A DNA stretch of 64,000 nucleotides from Polaribacter sp. Z022 (GTDB lineage: Bacteria > Bacteroidota > Bacteroidia > Flavobacteriales > Flavobacteriaceae): the NCBI RefSeq assembly GCF_023555495.1, contig NZ_JALCZO010000005.1, positions 186,001 through 250,000 on the forward strand, written 5' to 3'. Shown piece after piece: positions 33,108 to 41,510 of this stretch (position 1 is its first letter; the number at the start of each line of letters is the position of its first letter). Both the position numbers and the translations under genes were made by a program. A model generated the notes under the pieces. The model worked only from the letters and a program-made list of their open reading frames with translations, ran no database searches and was not told where the DNA came from.

Positions 33108-35621
33108 ATGAAATTCCTAAAAACAATAATAATTTTCTTTTTTTTGGGGTTGGCAAATTATGCTCACGCCCAATTAGAACAAACTGCAATAACTAAAATT
33201 AATGAATTAAAAGCAAAAATAACCCAAGCAGAAAATGCAGGATTAGATGTTTTTAAAGAGAAACTTACTGTTAGAACAGCAGAAGTATTTTTAGAATTTG
33301 CTAATTGGGATGAAAATAATATTGCTGAAAATACATCTCATTTTGAATTGGTTACTAGATATAAAGATAACGCAGCTCAAATGGCTGCTGATCTCCCTGA
33401 TTTTGAACGTTCAGAAGTTATTTTAATGTTAGATGAAGCAATTGCTACAATAAACCAAGTTATAGCAGGTACAATTGTTCGTAAACCGGTTCCAAATATA
33501 GATTGGGAAAACATTAGTATAAAAGGCAATATAGTGTTGTCTAATAATACACCAGTTTTTTTATCTGATTATACTTGGAGACCATCTACCACTCAATTAA
33601 ATGGTTTTTTTGGAGATAAAGATGGATATTTTATGACTTCTTCAGATGTTGCTGATGCTCAAGGTAACATTAAAACTAATGTTATAAATGAATTACAATC
33701 GAAACCAAATGGTAAATTTGGAAGTGTTTTTTTAAATCACAAGGGGCCTCCACAATGGGCACTTGACAAATATGATAATTTTACAGTTGGTGGAACTTTA
33801 TTTACAACGTATGATATAGATAATCCTGGAGCCAGAGAAATGCAAAGTTTTTTATTGGATGGATGTGTCCCATTAATGGCTGGTAAAAATTATACTAAAA
33901 TGGGGTATATGTTAACAAATGAACCTCATTGGAATTCTATAGCAAATACTTGGGAATCTGACCCAGTTTCAGAATATACTAAGGCAAAATTTAGAACTTG
34001 GTTATCTAATAAGCACACTACAATTAGTAAGTTAAATTCTTTGTGGAATACAAATTTTGCAAGTTTTAATGATGTTACTATAGAAATACCTATGCAGCAA
34101 AATTTACAAGGAAAACCAATTTGGTATGATTGGATGACTTTTAATATGTATAGGGTAACAGATTGGTTTGTTTTTTTAAAAAATAAGATAAAAGAAAATG
34201 ACCCAGATGCAAAAACACATATTAAAATTATGCCTCACCTTTGGTCAGATAATTCTAAAGATAGTGGTATAGATTTAGAAGCTTTAACAAGATTAACAGG
34301 AGTTATTGGTAATGATGCTAAAAGCTGGAATTCTTATATGTGGGGCTCTACAGAAGAATGGGAAGAACACTATTCTTTTCATTGGAGAGAGGTGAGTATG
34401 GCTTATGATTTTATGAAATCTGTAAGTCCTAATAAAATAATTTACAATTCTGAATCTCATTTTTTATCTACAAATAAATTTAGAGATTTGTATTTAAAAC
34501 CTTCTTATGCAAGAGCTTCTTATTGGTTAGCATATGTTTCTGGTATGAATGTTTCTCAAACTTGGTTTTGGGCAAGACAAGCAGATGGTTCTATTAGAAA
34601 TAATGCAGGAAAAGGTTATGCAGGTTCTAACAATCAGCAACCAAGAATTATCAACGAAGTAGAATCTACTGTTTTAGATTTAAATGCCAATGCAGAAGAT
34701 ATTTACGCTTTTCAACAATTAAAAAAACCGATTAGAATTTTTTATTCTAAAACTTCGGCAATTAATAAAAGCAACCATTTAGATGAGGTATTTAGTTTAT
34801 ATGAATCTATGTATTTTGATGGTTCACCAATTGGTTTTGCATCAAAAGGAATTATAGAAGAAAACAATAATAACGATTGGAATGTAATTTTGGTTTACAA
34901 AACAGAATTTGTAACTGTTGATGAATTTAATGCTTTGCAAACCTATTTAGATAATGGAGGTACAATAATTATAGACTCAGAAAGTCTTAAGAAAAATGAA
35001 TATGGTGCAAATCATTCTATGAATTTAAATGTAAGTAATGGAACTATTTTACAAGCTTCTTCTTTAGCAAGTTTTAAAACCAAAGCTTTTGATTTACTTT
35101 CTGATAAAAATGAATTACCAAATTTAAAAATAGTAGAAACTAATAGTTTAAATATTAAGGGGTGTTTTTCTAGAACCATATCTAAACAAAATGGAAAAGA
35201 AGTTATAACTATTGTTAATTTGGGTAAAGAAAGTACACAAGTTTCTTTATCTATGAGAGATAATGGAACAATAAGTTCTATAAAAAATTTATTAACAGGT
35301 AAAGAGTTATCTACAAACTTTACAATGAAAAGAGATGATGTTTTACTGCTAGAAGTTACACCAAGTTCTCTTTCTAATAATGAAGAAATTATAGATGAGT
35401 TTAAATATTTTCCAAACCCTACATCTGGAATTATAAAATTTCAAGACAATAAGATAATTAATAATTTAACAATCTATAATTCCTTAGGACAACAAATAGA
35501 TAAAATTTATGTTGCTAAAAATAATATTCAATTAGATTTAAGTGGATATAGTAGTGGAGTGTATTTTGTGAAATTAATTATTGAAAACAAAGAAAAAAGA
35601 GTATCAGTAATTAAGAATTAA
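33108..35621 (+). CDS. Secreted GH-A clan glycosidase, GH42/GH167-like, with T9SS domain
   Basis: Exported 837-residue protein with a signal peptide ending near NYAHAQ. Residues 25-125 are a helical region of unknown role. Residues 145-560 look like a TIM barrel of the GH42-related type: GYMLTNEPHWNS gives a predicted acid/base Glu272, IIYNSESHF a predicted nucleophile Glu449, and the segment TTISKLNSLWNTNF is usual in GH42-like enzymes. Residues 570-760 resemble the trimerisation-like and C-terminal beta domains, and residues 765-837 form a T9SS sorting domain (FPNPTSGII ... GVYFVKLI). GH167, a relative active on beta-carrageenan, and agarolytic GH86/GH50-like families are alternatives. It probably acts at the cell surface on galactan. 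Confidence 0.6.
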   Translation: MKFLKTIIIFFFLGLANYAHAQLEQTAITKINELKAKITQAENAGLDVFKEKLTVRTAEVFLEFANWDENNIAENTSHFELVTRYKDNAAQMAADLPDFERSEVILMLDEAIATINQVIAGTIVRKPVPNIDWENISIKGNIVLSNNTPVFLSDYTWRPSTTQLNGFFGDKDGYFMTSSDVADAQGNIKTNVINELQSKPNGKFGSVFLNHKGPPQWALDKYDNFTVGGTLFTTYDIDNPGAREMQSFLLDGCVPLMAGKNYTKMGYMLTNEPHWNSIANTWESDPVSEYTKAKFRTWLSNKHTTISKLNSLWNTNFASFNDVTIEIPMQQNLQGKPIWYDWMTFNMYRVTDWFVFLKNKIKENDPDAKTHIKIMPHLWSDNSKDSGIDLEALTRLTGVIGNDAKSWNSYMWGSTEEWEEHYSFHWREVSMAYDFMKSVSPNKIIYNSESHFLSTNKFRDLYLKPSYARASYWLAYVSGMNVSQTWFWARQADGSIRNNAGKGYAGSNNQQPRIINEVESTVLDLNANAEDIYAFQQLKKPIRIFYSKTSAINKSNHLDEVFSLYESMYFDGSPIGFASKGIIEENNNNDWNVILVYKTEFVTVDEFNALQTYLDNGGTIIIDSESLKKNEYGANHSMNLNVSNGTILQASSLASFKTKAFDLLSDKNELPNLKIVETNSLNIKGCFSRTISKQNGKEVITIVNLGKESTQVSLSMRDNGTISSIKNLLTGKELSTNFTMKRDDVLLLEVTPSSLSNNEEIIDEFKYFPNPTSGIIKFQDNKIINNLTIYNSLGQQIDKIYVAKNNIQLDLSGYSSGVYFVKLIIENKEKRVSVIKN

Positions 35622-35682
35622 TTTTACTTAAAAATATATTATTCTTTATTAAACTTTTTAAAATTTGAGCAGTCTAACTAGC

Positions 35683-38421
35683 ATGTTTTCATCAAAAAAA
35701 TATTCTAAAAATTTTAGATTATTTATACTTTTATTTTGTGTTTCATTAAATTTTTACAGTCAGTCTGGTATAAAAGGATTTGTAACTGATGAAAAAAAAG
35801 TGCCTTTAGAAATGGTTTCTGTTGCGCTTATTAGTCCAAAAGACAATACTTTTTTAAGTTACACAACAACCGATGAAAAAGGATTTTTTCGCTTAAATAA
35901 TATTCCTAAAGACACTATAATTCTTCAATTAAATTTATTAGGATTTAAAACATTTTCAAAAAAAATAATTTATAAAAATCAATTACTAGATCTTAAAAAT
36001 ATAGTTTTAAAAGAAGATATAGGATTGTTAGATGAGGTAGTTATAACTGCAGTTGTACCTGTTCAAATAAAAAAAGATACAGTTAGTTTTAATGCCAATT
36101 CTTTTAAAATAAACCATGATGATAATATAGAAGGTTTATTAAATAAACTTCCAGGTATAGAAATAGAAGAAGGTAAAGTTATAGCTCAAGGAACAACTGT
36201 TACTAAGATTTTTGTTGATGGTAAAGAGTTTTTTGGTGGTGACCCATCTATAGTTCTTAAAAATTTATCTGCAGATGTTGTGGCTAAAATTGAAGTAATA
36301 GATAAAAAAAGTGATGAGGCAGAATTAACGGGTGTAAATGATGGTAATAAAGAAATTGTAATAAATTTTACACTTAAAAAATCTAAGAAAAATAGAGGTT
36401 TTGGAAAGGTTGCTGGTGGTTTAGGATTAGATAATAGATATTTTAGTAACCTAAATTACAATCAATTTAATACAAAAGCACAATTATCTGTAATAGGAAA
36501 ATTTAATAATATTAATGTAACAGGTTCTAACATTCAAGGTTTTTTAAAAAATGCAGATGGCATTTCTGATGATTCTGATGATAATGGGGAAGATGATTTT
36601 ATAAAGCAGCAAAAAAACTTAAATGGATATTTAAAAACAGTTGTTGCAGGTATTCATTATGGTAAAGAACTCAAGAAAAAAGAATCTTTTAATGTAGATT
36701 ATTTTTATAATTTATCAGAAAACAATGGTGTTTCAGATACCAAAAGAGTATTTTTTTCAAACAGTAATAATTTTAATTATTCTTCAGAAAACTCTTATTT
36801 AAATATTTCAGATAATCATAATTTAAATTTTAATTATAACAATAAATCTAGTAAAACTAAAAGTTTAAGAATTAAAGGGAGGTTTTATTCAGATTTAAGA
36901 ACATCACTTCTTAATAGAGGAGGCTCTTTTTTTAACGAACTTGATGAGTTAGTAACTACGAACGACAATATTTCATCAAATAAAAATTTAAAGAAATTCG
37001 GGAATTTAAATGTAAATTATTATCAAAGATTACCCAAACAAGGAAGAAGTTTTAGTACAGTTTTTATAACTACTATAAATAATTATAATAAAGATAGCGA
37101 CCAAGATATTTTTATAACTAGAAATATAAATAACACAAATACTTCAAATACTAGTTATGATATTTATAGAAATCAAAATATAAATTCGGCAAATATATTT
37201 TTAAGAATTAAATATACAGAACCATTAGGAGGAAATCATTATTTTAATACAGAAGCTTCATCTCAAACCTTATCTGGTAAAGAAAATACCAATCAAAACA
37301 GAAAAACTGTAAAAACAACAACAGAAGAGGATTTTATAGCTTATAATTATAAATATTCTGAAAATAGTTTTAAAACAAAGTTCTACCATAGTTATAATAA
37401 ATCTACCTTAAATGTTTCTACAGGTTTAGAGTTTCAAACATTAAACAGAAGTTTTGGAGAGGTAAATAAGCATCAATTTAAAAGAGAAGAATTGTATGCA
37501 AATCCATATTTCTTTTTTCAATACAAACCTAAAAGAGGCAAAAAATATAGATTTACTTATAGAAAGTTAATTAGAGCTCCAAGAGCAAGTCAAACAAATC
37601 CTTTTTATAATGATATAAATCCGTATGCAATTTTTACAGGAAATCCAGATTTAAAAACAGAAAAAACACACTCTTTTTTAGCCATTGCTAATGTGCATGA
37701 TTTTAATTCATCTTTAAGTTTTAATGGAAGGTTACAATACCTTATTTCTTCTGATGCAATCATTAGAAATGTAAGTATAGATAATAATTATATTAGAACA
37801 ATTAGTTATCAAAATAACGGAAATAGAACAAGATTTAACGCTTTAGCAAACTTTAGTAAAAAAGTAAATAGTTTAGGAATTCGTTTGAGTCTTAAAAACA
37901 GGTTTTCATATAACTCTGTAAATTCTGTTGTAAACTATGAACTTAATAATGTTGTATCTCAAGATTATTTAGTAAATTTTTTAATTCAAAATAATAGAAA
38001 AAGAAGAGTAGATTTAAAAGCAGGAGCAACCTACAAAATAAATAATACCAGTTTTTCTATAGAAAATGATTTAAATAGAAAATTTACTTCACAAAAATAT
38101 TTTGGAATGGTAGATTTTGATGTAACAAAAAGGTTTAATGTAAATACCCAATTAGATTATATTGTTTATACAGATAACAATTTTTCTATTAAACAAGAAA
38201 TTCCTATTTGGAACGCAGCAATGTCTTATTCATTATCAAAAAACAACAACATTTTAAAGTTAGTTTTAATAGATTTATTAGACAAAAATGTAGATGTTTT
38301 TAGAAGAAGTACCTTAAATTATTTTGAAGAAACAAATCTTCAAAGTTTAGGACGTTATGTAGTATTAAGTTATACTTACAAGTTAAATACAGGTAAAAGA
38401 AAACGTAAGAAAAAGAAATAA
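35683..38421 (+). CDS. TonB-dependent-receptor-like outer-membrane beta-barrel protein
   Basis: Outer-membrane protein of 912 residues from the ATG at 35683, which sits directly before the signal peptide (core FRLFILLFCVSLNFYSQ); a TTG at 35665 could add six residues. Residues 28-110 are a carboxypeptidase-regulatory-like domain (GIKGFVTDEKKVPLEMVSV). A plug-like region follows (LLDEVVITAVVPVQIKKDTVSFNA, KLPGIEIEEGKV, IFVDGKEFFGGDP), then a barrel of the type annotated as outer-membrane beta-barrel family 3/14 (PF14905-like). The C-terminus is lysine-rich (TGKRKRKKKK). It has no SusD partner next to it. Its substrate is unknown; it may import a smaller product or serve sensing. Confidence 0.8.
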   Translation: MFSSKKYSKNFRLFILLFCVSLNFYSQSGIKGFVTDEKKVPLEMVSVALISPKDNTFLSYTTTDEKGFFRLNNIPKDTIILQLNLLGFKTFSKKIIYKNQLLDLKNIVLKEDIGLLDEVVITAVVPVQIKKDTVSFNANSFKINHDDNIEGLLNKLPGIEIEEGKVIAQGTTVTKIFVDGKEFFGGDPSIVLKNLSADVVAKIEVIDKKSDEAELTGVNDGNKEIVINFTLKKSKKNRGFGKVAGGLGLDNRYFSNLNYNQFNTKAQLSVIGKFNNINVTGSNIQGFLKNADGISDDSDDNGEDDFIKQQKNLNGYLKTVVAGIHYGKELKKKESFNVDYFYNLSENNGVSDTKRVFFSNSNNFNYSSENSYLNISDNHNLNFNYNNKSSKTKSLRIKGRFYSDLRTSLLNRGGSFFNELDELVTTNDNISSNKNLKKFGNLNVNYYQRLPKQGRSFSTVFITTINNYNKDSDQDIFITRNINNTNTSNTSYDIYRNQNINSANIFLRIKYTEPLGGNHYFNTEASSQTLSGKENTNQNRKTVKTTTEEDFIAYNYKYSENSFKTKFYHSYNKSTLNVSTGLEFQTLNRSFGEVNKHQFKREELYANPYFFFQYKPKRGKKYRFTYRKLIRAPRASQTNPFYNDINPYAIFTGNPDLKTEKTHSFLAIANVHDFNSSLSFNGRLQYLISSDAIIRNVSIDNNYIRTISYQNNGNRTRFNALANFSKKVNSLGIRLSLKNRFSYNSVNSVVNYELNNVVSQDYLVNFLIQNNRKRRVDLKAGATYKINNTSFSIENDLNRKFTSQKYFGMVDFDVTKRFNVNTQLDYIVYTDNNFSIKQEIPIWNAAMSYSLSKNNNILKLVLIDLLDKNVDVFRRSTLNYFEETNLQSLGRYVVLSYTYKLNTGKRKRKKKK

Positions 38422-38547
38422 TAAAAATTATTGCTTAATTTACTCTAAAATACATTTTCTACATTTATACAAACACATAGCTATTCTTTTTTTTTCATTT
38501 TTACATTAATATTAAAAGTAAAAACAAACCGATTTAAAAAAGGATTC

Positions 38548-39972
38548 ATGAAATTATCAAACATTATATTAATAATATTCCTTAGTTTTTTTGCATTTAC
38601 TAGTTGTAATGATTCTGTAAAAAAAGAAAACCCTACTATAAAAAAAGAAGTATATAAAGGTAAAAAGCCTAATATAATATTTTTATTGGCAGATGATATG
38701 GGGTATGGAGAATTAGGTTCTTATGGTCAAAAAGATATTAAAACACCTTTTTTAGATTCTTTAGCTTCTCAAGGAATGCGTTTTACAGATTTTTATGCAG
38801 GTACAGCAGTTTGTTCTCCATCTAGAGCAGTTTTAATGACAGGTTTACATACAGGTCATGTTACAATTCGTGGAAATAAAGGAGATATTAATGGTAATTG
38901 GGATAGAGTTCCTCTTAAAAAATCGGAAAAAACTATAGGAGAAATGCTTCAAAACGTAGGTTATCAAACAGCAATGATTGGTAAATGGCATTTAGGTGTA
39001 CCAGAAGATACATCTACTTGGGCAAAAGGCAGAGGTTTTGATTATGCAGTGCAAGAACAATGGGGTAAAGATGTAAATGGTAAAGAAATAGATGAACGAG
39101 TTCATTGGGTAAATAATAACCAAGATTCAATTTTCTATAATTATAACAATCATAAATGTTTGGATGAATTTAGAACAAATTTTGCCTTAGATTATTTAGA
39201 TAAAAAATCTACAGAAAAACCATTCTTTTTATACATGTCTTACAGAACACCTCATGCACATGAATATTTTTTAAGCAAAACAGATTTGTATCTTGATAAA
39301 ATTGAAGAATGGCCAGAAATAGAGAGAAGACATGCAGCAAGAATTACAATGTTAGACCAACAAATTAAAAGGTTGTTTACTAAATTAAAAGAAAGTGGCG
39401 AGTTAGATAATACTTTAATTGTTTTTTCGAGTGATAATGGCTCAACAAAAGAAAATCATCATAGTTACAAATTTTTTAAAAGTTCAGGAATTTTACAAGG
39501 AGGTAAAAGAGATTTGTATGAAGGTGGAGTAAGAGAACCAATGATTGCTTATTGGAAAAACAAAATAAAAGCAGGAACTACTTCTAATTTGCAAAGTGCT
39601 TTTTACGACATTATGCCAACTTTTGCAGAAGTTGCAGGTACAACATCACCAAATAAAACAGATGGAATTTCAATCTTACCAGAATTATTAGGTAAGGATA
39701 ATCAGAAAAAACACGATTTCTTATATTTCGAAATTCAAGAAGGTAGAAGTGTAAGAGGTTTTAAACAAGCAACACGTTTTGGAAAATGGAAAGCAGTAAG
39801 AATAGCAAATTCTTACCATACAGAATTGTATGATTTGTCTACAGATATTTCAGAAAAAAATGATGTTTCAAAACAACACCCTGCTTTAGTTAAAAAGGCA
39901 AATGAAATTTTAAAAAAAGAAAGTATTAAGAACCCACATTTTCCTTATTCTGGAGGAGTATTTAAAAAGTAA
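38548..39972 (+). CDS. S1-family sulfatase lipoprotein (HTGH/IRGN type)
   Basis: Sulfatase of 474 residues with a lipobox (FTSC, Cys20). The formylglycine cysteine is Cys89 in C-S-P-S-R, followed by LMTGLHTGHVTIRGN. The metal motifs are LADDMGYGELGSYG and FSSDNGSTKENHH, and the GKWHLG motif is intact. It is related to the sulfatase at 31641-33101 but keeps the His that one lacks. It starts a new group after a 126-base gap and is followed after 3 bases by another sulfatase, so the two are very likely co-translated. Confidence 0.9.
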   Translation: MKLSNIILIIFLSFFAFTSCNDSVKKENPTIKKEVYKGKKPNIIFLLADDMGYGELGSYGQKDIKTPFLDSLASQGMRFTDFYAGTAVCSPSRAVLMTGLHTGHVTIRGNKGDINGNWDRVPLKKSEKTIGEMLQNVGYQTAMIGKWHLGVPEDTSTWAKGRGFDYAVQEQWGKDVNGKEIDERVHWVNNNQDSIFYNYNNHKCLDEFRTNFALDYLDKKSTEKPFFLYMSYRTPHAHEYFLSKTDLYLDKIEEWPEIERRHAARITMLDQQIKRLFTKLKESGELDNTLIVFSSDNGSTKENHHSYKFFKSSGILQGGKRDLYEGGVREPMIAYWKNKIKAGTTSNLQSAFYDIMPTFAEVAGTTSPNKTDGISILPELLGKDNQKKHDFLYFEIQEGRSVRGFKQATRFGKWKAVRIANSYHTELYDLSTDISEKNDVSKQHPALVKKANEILKKESIKNPHFPYSGGVFKK

Positions 39973-39975
39973 TTT

Positions 39976-41499
39976 ATGAAGTATATTAAATTTACAATTC
40001 TAAGTTTAGCTTTAATTACTATTTCTTGTAAAAAAACAACTGAAGTAGTAGCTAAAAAAAATGTAACAAATGAGCGTCCAAATATTATTTGGATTATGGC
40101 AGAAGACATGAGTACAGATTTAGAAACTTATGGAATGCCAGATGTTAAAACACCACATTTAAATAAAATGGCTTCAGAAGGTATTCGTTTTGATAATGCC
40201 TTTGTTACAAACCCAATTTGTTCTCCTAGTAGATCAGCAATGATGGTTGGTACACACCAAGTTAAAACCAACTCTCATCATCATAGAAGTAATAGAAAAA
40301 TTCCTTTAGACACTCAATTTAAACCTTTTACAAAATTATTAAGAGATGCTGGTTATACTACCATTTTAGGAAATCATGCAGTAATGAAAAAAGGTCGTAA
40401 AATTGATGTAAATTTTAAACACAAACCAATAGGTAATTGGGATGGTAAAACAGAATTTGGTTTGTTTGATAAGTATGATACTTTCGAAAAAGAAGACCAA
40501 CCATTTTTTGCGCAAATTCAATTAGTGGTAACACATAGAGGAGATTGGTGGAATAAAGTTAGAGAAGAATCTAAACACCCTGTAAATCCAAAAACGTTGA
40601 CTTTGCCACCATATATGGCAGATCATCCTGCAGTACGTTTAGATTGGGCTAAATATTTAGACCAAATAGAGTATATGGACAATGAAGTAGGAATGATTTT
40701 TAAAGAATTAGAAGATAAAGGAATGGCAGACAACACCATTGTAATTTTTATTGGAGATAATGGACGTTGTAATATTAAAGGAAAAGGATATTTACAAGAC
40801 CCAGGTTTAAGAATTCCTTTTATTATGTATTATCCAAAAAAGTTTAAAGGAGCTCAAGTAAGAAAAGATGTTGTTTCAGCAACAGATATTACAGCTTCTA
40901 TTATAGATTTTGCAGGTATTGAAGTGCCAGATTATATGACAGGGCAACCAATTTTTAACAAGAATTTCGATAGAAAATTTGCTTATGGAGCTAGAGATCT
41001 ATGGGATGAAATTGAAGAAAAATCAAGAGCAATTACGTCTGGAGAATGGTCTTATATTAGAAATGATATGCCAGAAGTTCCTTATGATGCTCAACAAGCA
41101 TATTTAGAGTTTTACAGACCTGCAGTTCACATTATGAGACAACTGTACAAAGAAGGTAAATTAAATGAAAATCAGAAACCGTTTTTTGAACCTACAAAAC
41201 CAAAAGAAGAACTTTATAATTTAAAAAATGACCCTCACCAATTAAATAACCTAGCTTCTAATATAGAGTATAAAGAAGTTTTAGAAAAACTTAGAAATAA
41301 AACTTTAGAGTTAGATAAACAAATGACTCCTGTTAGTAGTATTTATAAACCTACTTCAGTGCCTGGTCAAGAACTAGTAAAGTGGTTTAGAAAAGAACAA
41401 CCAGAAGCATATAAACAAATGAAAGAAGGTGTAGAGGTTGGTTATAAAAAGTATAGTAGTGCTTTTAAAAAGCAATTAAAAAATAAAAAAAGTAAATAA
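39976..41499 (+). CDS. S1-family sulfatase lipoprotein (N-sulfoglucosamine-sulfohydrolase-like branch)
   Basis: Sulfatase of 507 residues with a lipobox (TISC, Cys18). The formylglycine cysteine is Cys82 in C-S-P-S-R, followed by SAMMVGTHQVKTNSHHHR. The first metal motif is MAEDMSTDLETYG and the second is FIGDNGRCNIKGKG. These features, with the unusual HHH segment, resemble the heparan N-sulfatase-like branch of S1. In this locus O-sulfate removal from galactose is more plausible than N-sulfate removal. The usual GKWHLG segment is replaced by LGNHAVMKKG. Its gene is 11 bases from the third GH2 gene. Confidence 0.88.
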   Translation: MKYIKFTILSLALITISCKKTTEVVAKKNVTNERPNIIWIMAEDMSTDLETYGMPDVKTPHLNKMASEGIRFDNAFVTNPICSPSRSAMMVGTHQVKTNSHHHRSNRKIPLDTQFKPFTKLLRDAGYTTILGNHAVMKKGRKIDVNFKHKPIGNWDGKTEFGLFDKYDTFEKEDQPFFAQIQLVVTHRGDWWNKVREESKHPVNPKTLTLPPYMADHPAVRLDWAKYLDQIEYMDNEVGMIFKELEDKGMADNTIVIFIGDNGRCNIKGKGYLQDPGLRIPFIMYYPKKFKGAQVRKDVVSATDITASIIDFAGIEVPDYMTGQPIFNKNFDRKFAYGARDLWDEIEEKSRAITSGEWSYIRNDMPEVPYDAQQAYLEFYRPAVHIMRQLYKEGKLNENQKPFFEPTKPKEELYNLKNDPHQLNNLASNIEYKEVLEKLRNKTLELDKQMTPVSSIYKPTSVPGQELVKWFRKEQPEAYKQMKEGVEVGYKKYSSAFKKQLKNKKSK

Positions 41500-41510
41500 A
41501 AATCAAAATA

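Noticed and set aside
35665..35682. TTG start for the barrel protein
   Set aside because: The ATG 18 bases downstream leads directly into the signal peptide, and TTG starts are rare.
38422..38547. Promoter in the gap before the sulfatase at 38548
   Set aside because: TTG and a TACATTTT box are 17 bases apart, but the box misses the final G in a very AT-rich stretch, so the match is too weak to list.
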